64,000 nt of DNA from Austropuccinia psidii. Lineage: Eukaryota; Basidiomycota; Pucciniomycetes; Pucciniales; Sphaerophragmiaceae. This document shows, in pieces, positions 47,401-58,867 of the stretch. Where the stretch lies: contig JALGQZ010000003.1 of assembly GCA_023105745.1 (NCBI GenBank), positions 46,195,196 through 46,259,195 on the forward strand, given 5' to 3'. The first letter of the stretch is position 1; the number at the start of each line of letters is the position of its first letter. The position numbers were made by a program, and so were the translations under genes. Under the pieces are notes generated by a model. The model ran no database searches. It worked only from the letters and a program-made list of their open reading frames with translations, and had not been told where the DNA came from.

Positions 47401-49988
47401 CATAGTTATTAGTATAAATGTCAAAATTAATATTAATAATATTCATATTTGTGGGTATAATATTTCATTATGTTATATTTCCTTATTTGAGGATATTAAT
47501 AGTAATATTGATAACAAGTGTAATTATTTGGATTTTCATAGGCAAATCTTAAAATTTTCCTTTGTCATAATCTAATTAGGATTTAAAAACCATCATTTTT
47601 ATCTCTCTTATCCCTCAAGATACTTTCAAATTAAAATACCATATCTTCAAACATAATTTATTTCGACCTATTAGTATTGTTAGATCACAATATTCTCTAA
47701 ATAATTTAATATTGGTTAAACTGATCCTTAATATCTCATAAAAATAATTCAAAATTATTCCATTGAATAATAAAATTCACCCATTCAAAACAGCAATATT
47801 ATATTTATCAACAAAGTTTTATAGAATTTTAACATTTAAAATCACAATATGTGTTTATGAAGATTTAGAAAAGATTAAATCTTCAAAAATTGATTACTTA
47901 AAACAAATTTTGGAAATAAAAGAGATTAAATCCTCAAATTTGACCCAAAATTCCTTTTCAGATGTAGATTATATTAATATAAACATATTTAATTTGTAGT
48001 TAACTTGATAGAACTTATATCGTTGATTATTTCACTATTCATCAAAGACTTAAGGGAAAGTTTATGTTCGTTTTATTTTGGATATTAATTTATAGTTTTT
48101 TATTGGTATGTCAATTTAAATAGACTAAGTTCAATTTTCTCTGACTTAAGCCATATGGATTTCAGCAATCTATTTTTTGAAAATTTAGGTCACCAAATAT
48201 CTACAATATTTAAACTAATATGTATCTCTTAATAATGTATTTATTTGTATAGAATTCCTATTAATCAAATAAACTTGGAAAAAATAACAAATCTACATTT
48301 AAAAATAAGGCCAAATTTCCTTTTTGGTACTCATACTATTTACACTAAATGAATTGATTTTGAATTGAATTTTTACTAAAATGTAAGAAGCCTAAACCAT
48401 ATTCCCATATATTAAATGGATTTATTATCTGATAAATCTCACCCCATTACAATTCAATATATTATCCTATGCAGTACAGGCTATAGCTACATTTCCGTTA
48501 ATCAATAAAAATAGAACTTGTGGTGAAATTTGAAATTAAACATGATTTCTTAATTGAAAAAAATCTTGCTTCATGATTATTATGAAAACTATCATACACA
48601 ATAAACTAATAATCTTTCAAAAAATCTTTTTAACAAATTACTCAACTACTTTTAATTAATTTTCAATTTCACCACTTCTATCCCCTGGAGGTTTTGGAAC
48701 GGGAAGATTTTCTGAACAACCAAAGTCTCCTATGATCTATAAGCTATAGCGAAATATTGTACATTTAATTTTCAAATATTCTAATTTTTTTATACAAAGA
48801 TCATGTGATTATCATTTATAGAACCGGAAGATCCACCACACACATAATGTCAGACATAATTAAATTTTTAAAATTCCCTTCACCCTCGATAATAAATGTG
48901 CATATAATGGAATGGAACCTTTTTCAGTTAGCATATAAATTGAATTAGTGATGTGGGGTTGGAATAATAGGATTTTAGGTGCCATATATGGAACCGGTTA
49001 TATTAGTAAGTCCTTCCCTTCCTTTTGAAGTATCCCTGATTATTACCCATACATATCAATCATGTTTATCTGGGAGACTAAGAAACAAGTTCATTGAATT
49101 TTCCAAGTCAAACCTAACTATGATAGGGGAATAATTTCACAATATTCAAGTCTTGAAAAGCTATCATAATGGTTCAAAACTTTATTTTAGAAAGTGGGTA
49201 AGCTGTTGACTGCCCAATGTCAAAAGAATTTCTGACTATTTTTTACAAGGTAAAATTTCCCATTGAGTTCAATTTCACACCACGTATTTCTCCAATTACA
49301 GATCCTTTTAGATTTTCATTATTACAGTTTCTAAAAATGAGACCTCAAGTACTTAACTACAGGGAAAAGAATCCCTTTTCCTATTTGAAACGGATCAGTG
49401 GTTAAGCTTTAATTAATCGCCTCTTCATTAAACCAAAGAATGAATTATCTACCTTGCCTTATTGAATCTTAATGAAAATATGGTGGGGTATATTTTACCA
49501 TGTAAAATGAAATTTGGACATTATGATTACAGTAAAAATTATGCAAACAAGATTATGTTATTAAAATTGAAACTTAATAAGATAAAATATGTTTGAATTC
49601 TACACATTGAGAATATATCCATTTTTTCAAAAAAATTATATCAACTAAAATGTAATTTCATTTTTACTTTACTCAAATTTTTTCATTCTTTTTAATTTTT
49701 CTTGGCTTCTTTTTTGGGGGGGTAATTATTTAATTTTATGTCTTTTTGATTTTCTGTTATTTTGTTTAATTTGGTTTCAATTTCTTTATTTTATTTTGAT
49801 TTTTTTGAATTTTCAATATTTTTTCTGATTTCAATCCATATATTATTACTTTCTTAAAGAGAATAAAGTCTTTCCTTTTTTGTGTATTTTTTTTGGTTTT
49901 TTTAGCTATAAAACGAAAAAAAAAGAAATTTTTTCTAATAAGCTCAATAAAATCAAACAAAAAAAAGCTTTTTTTGGATAATTTATCA
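41483..49988. other. AT-rich DNA without recognisable genes
   Basis: These 8.5 kb continue the DNA left of element B (27483-30332). Small open frames rich in Ile, Asn, Lys and Phe (for example 47321-47575 and 47763-47999) look like chance frames in AT-rich sequence. A loose direct repeat occurs at about 45551-45590 and 45668-45705 (CCCAT(G/T)GGGT..A(C/T)ACCC). I see no tRNA, rRNA or clear mobile-element boundary. Confidence 0.5.
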
Positions 49989-50619
49989 AGTTTTTTGGTA
50001 AAATCACATAGAGATGTAGTAAAAACATGTAAGCTCTTACATGTTTCTACCAAATTATGTCCAAAACACCTGATTTTATGTTCAAAATATGTAAATAAGC
50101 CATTTTTTCAAAAAAAAAAATCCTCAAAAATCTTCTTGGACCTTATTTCAATTATTTTTTTTCTGTTTAAAGGTTTCTGAAGCCTAAAAATAAAAAACCC
50201 CTTTTTAGGCTTAATCTTTTGCCCTCAGAACGTTTTTTTTTCAAAAATTAAGTAAAAATTATTAAAAGATCTTCAAAAGGTTGACCTTTCTCTCATAAAA
50301 AAGAAAAAAATTTGTAAAATCCATGATTGGAATAATTTTTTCCTCAATTTTTGAATTATTTTTGGCATTTTTCCAAGTTGGTCAATTCAAAAAATAATTA
50401 TTTTAAAAAAAATACTAAAAAAAATTGAGTAATATTGAATTCACCTCAAAAGAAAAATAAAAATAAAAATAATTGAAATAAGGTCCAAAATATCTGTTTG
50501 AGGCTTTTTTGAAAAAATGGTTTATTTACATTTGTTCACCATGATGTTATGTTTTTTGGCGTTTTTTGCCATAATATGGTTAAAACCCATAAGAACTTAT
50601 GTTCTTTCACCAAAAAACT
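49989..50619. mobile_element. Old 631-bp inverted-repeat element of the palindromic family
   Basis: The ends AGTTTTTTGGT and ACCAAAAAACT form an 11-bp perfect inverted repeat. The left arm (GTAAAAACATGTAAGCTCTT, CTACCAAATTATGTCCAAAA) aligns base for base with the left arm of copy 3 (GTAAAAACACGTAAGCCCTT, TTACCAAATTATGGCCAAAA). The right arm repeats it inverted, and longer arms (AAATAAGCCATTTTTTCAAA against TTTGAAAAAATGGTTTATTT) extend inward. Every ACGT of copy 3 seen here has become ATGT or ACAT. No 6-bp target duplication is visible, as expected for an old copy. There is no coding capacity. Confidence 0.7.
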
Positions 50620-51435
50620 ATCTTAATTGATTATTTTTTTGAAAAAGAATAGATAAATAAAATTTTACTTACTATAGATAAATTTTTAGTTTTTTTGTAA
50701 TTATTATTTTTATAAAATAAGGGAAAAAATTGAATTAATGAATTTTTATTTCAATAATTGAAAAAAATCAAATTCATATTTCTTAATAGTTTTTACCCAT
50801 TCTCAAAATATTATTCTCTTAAATTTTTAATTCAAAAATTTGAAATCTATAATTATTTTACTATATTGACTTATTTAAAATATTTACTTTAAATAACTTT
50901 GTCAAATCTTGAAACTCTTAAAAAAAATCCTTTTTCATTTGGAAAACTCATCTAAAAGATTAAATTTTAAATATACGTTTATCTTTACTTTCTTTAAATT
51001 CAAATTGATTTCAATATATGATTAATATGAACCATTTTTGAAAAAAGGTAATCAAGATGATTGAGGATTTTTCAAGAAAAAATATAAACAATTATAAATA
51101 CCTTGAAGCCATGAGCTATATGTTTTTTCTTGAACACTTCAATTTATTCCTTGATAAAATTCCCCATTATAATAATTAGGCTTCAATTTATCTTTAATCT
51201 ACCCCCACTACCTTTTTATTGATAGGTAATAGCCCTATGTATGAGAGCAATTAGATCACCAATATCATTCCATCTAAGGGGTGAGCCAGTGATAATTATC
51301 ATGATTAAATGATAATTACAATAGAAATAAAGTCAATAATGATTTGATTGGAAAGGAAGAAAAACCGTTTCACATTTACAATCAAGAATCCTTTAAAATT
51401 ACAATTAAGCTTTCTTTTCTAATCATTTTATAATT
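50620..51435. other. AT-rich spacer
   Basis: Low-complexity A/T-rich DNA between two palindromic elements. No gene, RNA or repeat boundary seen. Confidence 0.4.
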
Positions 51436-51985
51436 AGGGTGTTGGTAAAAACACGTAAGCTTTTAGTAAAAACATGTAAGCCCTTACGTGTTTTTACTAA
51501 AAATGTTAAGGCCAAAAATGACAATAACAATGCCATTTATGGAATTTTTAAGGCTATAAATGCCATCAAAAATGCCATTTATGGAATTGGTAAGGCTATA
51601 AATGACATTAATAATTCCATAAATGGCATTAATGGCCTTAAAAATGCCATTCATGGCATTGTTAATGTCATTTATAGCCTTAAAATTTCCATAAATGGCA
51701 TTGTTAATGTCATTTGTGGCCTTAACAATGCCATAAATGGCATAAATGGCATTAACAATTCCATTGATGGAATTAATAATGCCCTTTATTGCATTTATAA
51801 TGCCATTAATGTCCTTAAAAATGCCATAAATAGGCATATTTCATTTAAAAACCACCCCTTATGTCTTTTTAACATATAATTACGTGTTTTTACCATAAAT
51901 TGGTAAAAACACATAAGTTTTTAGTAAAAACACGTAAGGGCTTACGTGTTTTTACTAAAATCTTACGTGTGTTTACCAACACCCT
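51436..51985. mobile_element. Palindromic element copy 2 (550 bp)
   Basis: It has exactly the same length as copy 1 and the same AGGGTGTTGGTAAA ends, and it is flanked by ATAATT on both sides (51430-51435 and 51986-51991). Long frames are open on both strands (plus 51439-51879, minus 51484-51837). Overall it is highly similar to copy 1, with two differences: the core 51621-51652 is inverted, and the right half lacks about 24 bases of repeat units that are compensated by extra TACGTGTTTTTACTAAAAT near the right end. Non-autonomous. Confidence 0.9.
51591..51682. repeat. Inverted repeats flanking the 32-bp core, copy 2
   Basis: The arms 51591-51620 and 51653-51682 match the copy 1 arms (the left arm has two changes). 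The core 51621-51652, beginning AAATGGCATTAATGGCC, is the exact reverse complement of 30723-30754. Confidence 0.9.
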
Positions 51986-54900
51986 ATAATTATAATAATT
52001 ATTATTCTTATTTAATCTTAATTTAAATAAAAAAAAATTCAAAACTTTTTTTGATTGAAGAAATCAAATCCTTAAGAAAATATAAATTGAAACCCTTCCA
52101 TATAGTCAAGATTAATTTGGAAAGATTAATTAAACTAAAATATTGAAAATCAATTAATCAATTATTAATTATTTTTTAATAATTTTCAATATTATTAATT
52201 CAATTAAAAAAATCAAAATTATTTTTCCAAGTAATTATATATTCAACCTAAACATGAACAAATTGGAATAAACTTTTTGAATGAGTTTTTACTTGGTAAT
52301 AAAAGTGACCTAGGTCTAACCATTATAATCTATATTATTAGATGTCTTCTAAGAAAACAAATACCCTTTTGAAGAACCTATTTAAGTTCCTTGTGGCAAT
52401 TGAAGTATGATCACTTCCTTGATTATCTAAAAATTATTTGTCTAAATTTTTCCCATTCTAAAAAAAATATTCTTAATATATTTTCAGTTTTATTTTTATA
52501 AAAATAGTATAACTTTATTGATTAAAAGTTAAATAAATCAAGAAAAAATTGGAAATCTCCTTCCATTAATTTTTTAATGACAAAAAGAATCAAAGTCCAA
52601 ATTTAAATTGCTAAGTTAATTCAAATTAATAAATAAAATCAAATATTTCTTTTATTATGATTTATTATGATTTTATTTAACATAATTTCAAATTACTTTC
52701 ATGATAAATGACTAAATATAGCTTGTTTACATACTTATGTCAGTTTTCATAGTCAATTTGAAAATGTTTTTTTATCTAAATTTTGAAATGATTTTAAAAA
52801 TACTTTGTAATTTCTTTTATAATGAAACTAATTTATAAAATAATTCCTTCAGAATTCTTTCTTGAAAAAGAAGACTTTATATACTAATAATTTCCAAGTT
52901 AAAAAACATAAATAATGATTATTATGGATTTTCACAATTCTTAAAGCTTTTATAATGAATAATTTCAATAGAGAAGAAGAAATATATAAGCTAATTAATT
53001 AATAAAGGCCCATTAATATTTTGATTTTATTTGAGAATGATTTATAATGGTATATGATTCCAATAGTTAATTGATAATAGTAATTGAAACTCAAAATCTA
53101 TAATAAATTGTAAATTGATTACTATCTTAATGTTTTCTTCTTTTTATCTAGGAATTCAAGCTTAATTATAGTAATCTAAGGAATTATAAAGAAAATATAA
53201 AAAATAAAATGATATTTAATTTTCCTTTTTTGAAATAAGATTAAAAGAACCATAGCTTATAAGTTAAATTAATCTTTGAATAAAAAAATATTTAATTTAT
53301 AAGATATATTGATTTATATATAAATTATATAAAAATGATTAAATTCAAATATTTAAAAAAATCCTAATCTTTCTCAAAAAAATAAATATATAAATAAATT
53401 TCGATTATATATATATCTATATATATATATTAATTAGAATTTTCTTAAAAAAATATATAATTTCATTTATACAAAAATCTAAATATTAAAATAACTTAAT
53501 TATTCTTATTTTGATTTATTTTAATAAATTTAAATCTAAATCAATCAAAAAAAAAATTAATAAAATTAAAAAATAGAATAATTATAAAAATTAAAATCCT
53601 ATTTAATTTAAAAAAATATTTTGAAAATTAATTTATTAAAAAAGAAAATAAAATAAGATAAAATAAAATAAAGCTCAAAAAGAAATTTTAAATTAGAAAT
53701 TTAATTATTAATAATATATATCAAATTAGAAAAATTATTGTTTAAAATGTAAATTTTATCAAAAAAAAGGGAAAAAAAAGGAAATATGAACTTTAATTAA
53801 TATTTATTAATTTCAAAATAAAATAGCTATATATCAATCAAATTTATCAATTATTATTTTTAAAAATGTTTCAATTTTTTTTCTTTCTTTAAAAAAGCAA
53901 AAAAAAAAAAAAGAAAGAAGAAAAAAAATAATAATAATTGAATAAACAAAAAAAAGAAAAATCTTTGACTTATATTAGAAAGAAACATCTTTTTTTTAAT
54001 TAATTTATCAATTCCTTTAACTTTGTCTTTCTAAACTATAGAGGATCATAAATCCTCCTTCCCTATCCCATATTGTAATACCAATTTAATGACTGAATTC
54101 AGGGGAAATCTCAGAGTTGAGATCCATAAATGCAGTTAGTTCTGAACCTGATCTATATATAGCTTTGACTCATAATTATTCTCTTCATATTTTTTTAATA
54201 TAACTCACTCATAAAACCGCGTAGCTATACTCCTATCCAATTATAACCTCACACATTGTCTTTCCATATGCTGTGATGCTTGATACCATTCCCACTTCAG
54301 TCTAAATCCTCATTAAATCTTTCTTTACTTGATGGTATAAGGCTAGAATTGATAAAGAAATTACACCTTTCCCAAGAAATAATAATATAGACTCAAAGAA
54401 AATACCCCCATCAATATTATGTATTCAAGCCATATTTAAATATGTGTATGAGAATTTAAAGTGAAGACATTATTTCCTTTCATTTCAAATTTAAAATTTA
54501 CATTTCTTAGATTATTATCATTAATTAGAGGACTATAAGACTCTTGATACCTTAGATTTTTCATGAAGAAAAAGTAATTATTTTCTATTTCCAGTACAAT
54601 TTATCTCTTTATATGTGTACCCTAATTTTAATTCCCTTGTTAGAAAATAAGAAATAACTGGATCTTGTCTAATTGATAACTTGAATTTAAAATTATTTCC
54701 CCCTCATTGGTTAAAAATACCCATAAACTATTGAAACAAATTTTTTAAGATCTCCTTCAACTTAATTATTTCTTTCCCCAAAAACACGTTAATAAGGCTT
54801 TAAACCAAATGGAACTTCACCAGTTGAATTTTTTAAAATTCAATTTTTCCAAAAATAAAAATTCTATAATGGTAAACATGTTAAACTAAACTACCATTTC

Positions 54901-55790
54901 CTGATTCCCTAGATTTTAGTGATGATTACAATCAGATGATGGATTGGATTAAAATGGTTGATGATGCCAGAGGGTTATGTACAACAAGATTTCATCTTGA
55001 TATATTCTGACATTGGTTAGTACAGGAAGTCTTCCAAACTAGATTGGGTTTTGCCGATGACAAGGGCTATGTTGCATCAGGCTATCCCTTTTTAATCAGG
55101 TATAGGAAGAGCCTTGACCTCTTTATGAGCATCATTTGGTCCTATTGGCTTTCCTTTTGGCCGATATTCAAGGATAGCAATACATTCCTGTATGCTATCC
55201 AGAGCAGCATACACAGCCTCAATGCTAAATTGAATATATTTCAAAGTGAGCTTCAAACATTCTAATAATCTCTGGCTAATATTATTGAGAAATTACATTC
55301 AAAATCTTCCTTCAGGTGGATTAAGATCACTTGAATACAGATGAGTATAAAATATTAAATTTAATGAAAATATTTTCTATTATAATATAAAAAAAAATCT
55401 TATCATTATAAAATTTCAATCTATTTGAATCAAATACTTGACTTAATTCAGAAAAAAAAAATCTATAAAATTAATTATGTAAAATTTCATTTTTTTTCAA
55501 ATATTATTATTATTTTAATGTTAAAATTCCAAAACAAATAAAATAAAATAAAAAAACCTATTTAAAATATTTAATGAAAAAAAATAGAAAAAAAAACTTT
55601 TTAAAGATTTCTAATTATTTAATTTTCAATTTTAAAATTGAAAAGAGGAACAAAAAAAATCGATTATTTAAATTAGGAAAAAAAAATTGTAATTTATATA
55701 TATCTTAAGAAAAAAAAATTAAATTAAATTAAATATTAAGTAGATCTTTGGTTGTTTTTTTTGATTAAAAATTTTAATTAATTAATTAAG

Positions 55791-55823
<33 letters not shown>

Positions 55824-56806
55824 AAACCTAAAAAATTTTTCATTTGAATTCTTTAAAATTAAAATTGATTATAATTATTAATTTTATAATTGAAAAAATC
55901 AAATTTATTCATAAATTTCTTATAATTTTTTATATATAATAAATATTTTAAAATTTTCAATTTCTAATTAATGAATAAATCATGATTTTTTTTTGTTTTA
56001 ATTAGTTTTAAAAGATATTTTTTAAAAAAAACAAACAAAAATAATTTATTGATTTATGTGAAATTTAAATGATAAAAAGAAATATATAGATCTATTGATT
56101 TTTCTTAAATATTAAATTTAATAGTTGATTAAAAAATTAATAAAATTTAATTTAAAGGATTTTTTTTTTTTTTTTGGAAATGTTTAAGAAAAAGATTTTT
56201 TTATTAAATTTCTCTTTGAAAAAAAATAGAAAAATGAAATTTGATAAATTAAATAAATTAATATGTATTATTTGAAATTTTGAAAAAAAAATTTATGAAA
56301 TATTTAATTTCTCAAAAAAAAAAAAATAAAAAAATAAAAATAAAAATAAAGTTGTATTTCAATAAAGAAATTTTATTATCAAATTATTATTTTTTTAAAA
56401 AATATTTCATAATTATTTGAATAATTTAATTTAAAAAAAATTAATATATATATATATATATATTTATATATTAATTAATAAAAAAAAATTATTAATTAAT
56501 ATCAAAGATAAAAAACAAAAAAAAATTATAATTTTAATTATTTTATTTAAGTTTATATATATATATATATTTAAAAAGAATTAATTTTATTTTTTTAATT
56601 TCATTTTTTTAAGTAAATTTAAAAAAAAAAAAAATTGAAAATCTTGTTTTTTCTTTTGTTTGTTTTTTTTTATAAATTATACAAAAAAAAGAATATTTTT
56701 TTTTTTGGTTCAATTCATAATGAATTGAGTTTTTTTTTTGTTTTTTTTTGTTTGTAAATACCAAAAATTTGAGAAAAGAAAAAAGAAAAAAAAAATTATT
56801 TTTTTT
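51986..56806. other. Extremely AT-rich DNA
   Basis: It contains poly(A)/poly(T) tracts (for example around 55790-55825), (AT)n runs (53406-53432, 56447-56463, 56557-56573) and A-rich imperfect repeats. Between about 54030 and 55300 the composition is more balanced and a degenerate coding trace appears (separate entry). No other gene is visible. Confidence 0.5.
55093..55292 (-). pseudogene. Unrecognised degenerate coding trace
   Basis: On minus, a stop-free stretch of about 66 codons reads FLNNISQRLLECLKLTLKYI, then QFSIEAVYAALDSIQECIAI and LEYRPKGKPIGPNDAHKEVK up to a stop in PIPD-stop. It has normal amino-acid composition, unlike the Asn/Lys/Ile-rich chance frames nearby, and its base composition is higher in G+C. 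Weaker pieces continue to about 54950 (e.g. SSAKPNLVWKTSCTNQCQN in another frame). There is no ATG, so it is probably an internal exon or gene fragment. I do not recognise the family and assign no function. Confidence 0.35.
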
Positions 56807-58400
56807 AGGGTGTTGGTAAACACACGTAAGCTTTTAGTAAAAACACGTAAGCCCTTACGTGTTTTTACCAAATTATGGCCAAAACATGTAATTTTATGGT
56901 AAAAACACGTAAGTAACCTAATTTTTTTATAAAAATTCCTCAGGCTCATTTTTGAGAATTTTTAACATTTTTTTTTGCCATATTTCTTCCGACATGGGAT
57001 GTGAAGGTCCCCAAATTTTTTCAATTTTTTTTTTTTGCCCAATTTTTCTATTTTGGGCAATTTGGTAAAATGGCCCATTTTTTTGAAAAAATTCATTAAA
57101 AATGTTCCCACTTATGAATTTCAATAATTTTTTTTTAAAATAAAGGTGAGAATGTTGAGAATAATAAACCAGAAGCCCAACACTTTGGTATTTTTTTGGC
57201 AAGAACATTTGTAGGCCCAAAAAGTCCATGTTTTTTTATGTTTTTTGTTCATGTTTGTAGTTGAATTGAAAATGCCATTTATGACATAAATTGAATTCAA
57301 AATTTAATTTATGATGAGTGGAAGTTAAAATTTGATCTTTGGCATTAACAGTGCCATTTATCACTTCAAAAGTGCCATAAATGGCATCACTAATGACATA
57401 ATAATGCCATAAATGGCATCAAGAATGACATACAGATGCCATTTATGGCCAGAAAATTGGCATAAATAGCATTACAGCAATGCCATAAATTGAATTTAAT
57501 GGCCTTGACAATTCCATTTATGCATTTAAAAATGCCATAAATGGCCTTAAAAATGGCATTAATGGCCTTAAAAATGGAATTAATGGCCTTAACTATAACA
57601 TAAATGGCATCAAAAATGCCATTTATGGAATCAAAAATTCCATTTGTGGCATTACATAAATGGAATTAACAATGCCATTTATGGTGTTACATAAATGGCA
57701 TTATGCCATTTATTACATTGATAATGCCATTAATGGCATTGTTAATGTGGCATTATTAATTCCATTTATGGCATTAATGGCATCAGAAATGTTGCATTTT
57801 TGATGCCACAAATGGCATTGTTGATGCCATAAATGGCATTAATGGCATCAATAATATTTCATTGATAATACCATTAATGGCACTGTTAATACCATTAATG
57901 GGACTGTTAATGCCATTTATGGCAGTGTTAATGCCATTTATGGCAGTGTTAATGCCATTTATGGCAGTGTTAATGCCATTTATGGCAGTGTTAATGCCAT
58001 TTATGGCACTGTTAATGCCATTGATGGCACTGTTAATACCATTAATGGCACTGTTAATGCCATTTATGGCACTGTTAATACCATTAATGGCACTGTTAAT
58101 GCCATTTATGGCACTGTTAATGCCATTTATGGCACTGTGAATGCCATTTATGGCACTGTTAATGCCATTTATGGCATTAATGGCATCAGAAATATTTCAT
58201 TTATAATTCCATTAATGGCACTGTTAATGCCATAAATGGAATTTTTAATGGTACAAATGGCATTAATGGCATCATACATGCCATAAATAGCCATATTTCA
58301 TTTAAAAACCATCCCTTACGTGTTTTTACCATAAAATTACGTGTTTTTACCAATTGATGGTAAAAACATGTAAGCTCTTACGTGTTTTTACCAATACCCT
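56807..58400. mobile_element. Palindromic element copy 3 (1.6 kb, expanded)
   Basis: It has the same left end (AGGGTGTTGGTAAACACACG) and a right end ACCAATACCCT, between T6 flanks that could be a 6-bp duplication but lie in a T-run. The subterminal ACGTAAG motifs are kept at both ends. After a 350-bp segment not present in the 550-bp copies (56900-57270), the interior is about 1 kb of ATGGCATT-type units in every arrangement. In one part they form a regular 21-bp array. There is no transposase. Confidence 0.85.
57862..58140 (+). repeat. 21-bp tandem array inside copy 3
   Basis: About 13 units of the type ATGCCATTTATGGCAGTGTTA run head to tail, with GTG/CTG and ATT/ATG variants. Because 21 is a multiple of three, the array is open in more than one frame; the ATG-starting one gives a 7-residue repeat MPFMAVL. 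I take it as a satellite-like expansion, not a protein. Confidence 0.85.
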
Positions 58401-58570
58401 TTTTTTATTATTATTATTTAATAATTTAAATTAAATTCATTTAAATTAATAAATTCTAAAAAAAAGAAAATATATATATATTATAATTCTTTTTTTGACT
58501 TTAATTAATTTAATGAGAAAAAAAAAATTAAAATAGATAAATTCTTCATTAAAAAATAATAATAATAATA
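58401..58570. other. AT-rich spacer before the Harbinger-like block
   Basis: A/T-rich DNA with an (ATA)n tail directly before GGGGGTGTC. No gene. Confidence 0.4.
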
Positions 58571-58670
58571 GGGGGTGTCAACCCTATGAAATCCCACATT
58601 TCAAATCTTGAATTTTTTTTCCTGAAATGCAGAATTCAATTTCTGGGATTTCCCAAATAACACACCCCCT
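58571..58670. repeat. Imperfect inverted repeat, candidate left end of PIF/Harbinger element
   Basis: GGGGGTGTCAACCCTATG with GAAATCCCA at the left is mirrored by TGGGATTTCCC..ACACACCCCC on the right, giving a roughly 100-bp foldback. It lies 200 bp before the transposase and is preceded by (ATA)n, suitable for a 3-bp AT-rich target duplication. It could be the element terminus or a small separate foldback. The matching right end was not found before 64000. Confidence 0.45.
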
Positions 58671-58867
58671 GACCAGTGGTATTTTGAACATGTAAAAACC
58701 TATATTTTTGGGTTCAAATCCCAAAGTATAACCCTTGAAATCCCAACCTATCATGGCTGAATTTTTAAGAATGATGCATAAAAACCTCACCCAGGGAGTT
58801 CAGCTTTGAATAAATTTCTTTAGACCAAATTCTTTTCAATAGAATTAAAATATATAAATATTAAAAA

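Noticed and set aside
47321..47999. Two Ile/Asn-rich open frames of 84 and 78 codons
   Set aside because: Composition is that of AT-rich DNA translated by chance; no domain, no splice context, no neighbours.
41483..49988. tRNA or small RNA genes in the AT-rich stretch
   Set aside because: I looked for paired-arm patterns and a GGTTC-type T-arm by eye and found none convincing; a dedicated tRNA search was not possible.
30541..51879. Asn/Ile/Gly-repeat frames of 117-153 codons on both strands of copies 1 and 2 as real proteins
   Set aside because: They follow from quasi-palindromic 21-bp units whose length is a multiple of three; copy 3's ATG-starting frame is different, and the peptides show no domain.
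55044..55265. Plus-strand frame of 73 codons (GFADDKGYVASGYPF..)
   Set aside because: It overlaps the minus-strand coding-like trace, which has the more protein-like composition; kept only the minus reading, with low confidence.
57862..58140. CRISPR-like array
   Set aside because: Units are contiguous 21-bp repeats without unique spacers, in a eukaryotic setting, inside a transposable element.
30538..58400. Assignment of the palindromic family to Polintons because of 6-bp duplications and AG ends
   Set aside because: No polymerase, integrase, ATPase or capsid gene is associated, and two features alone do not define the class.
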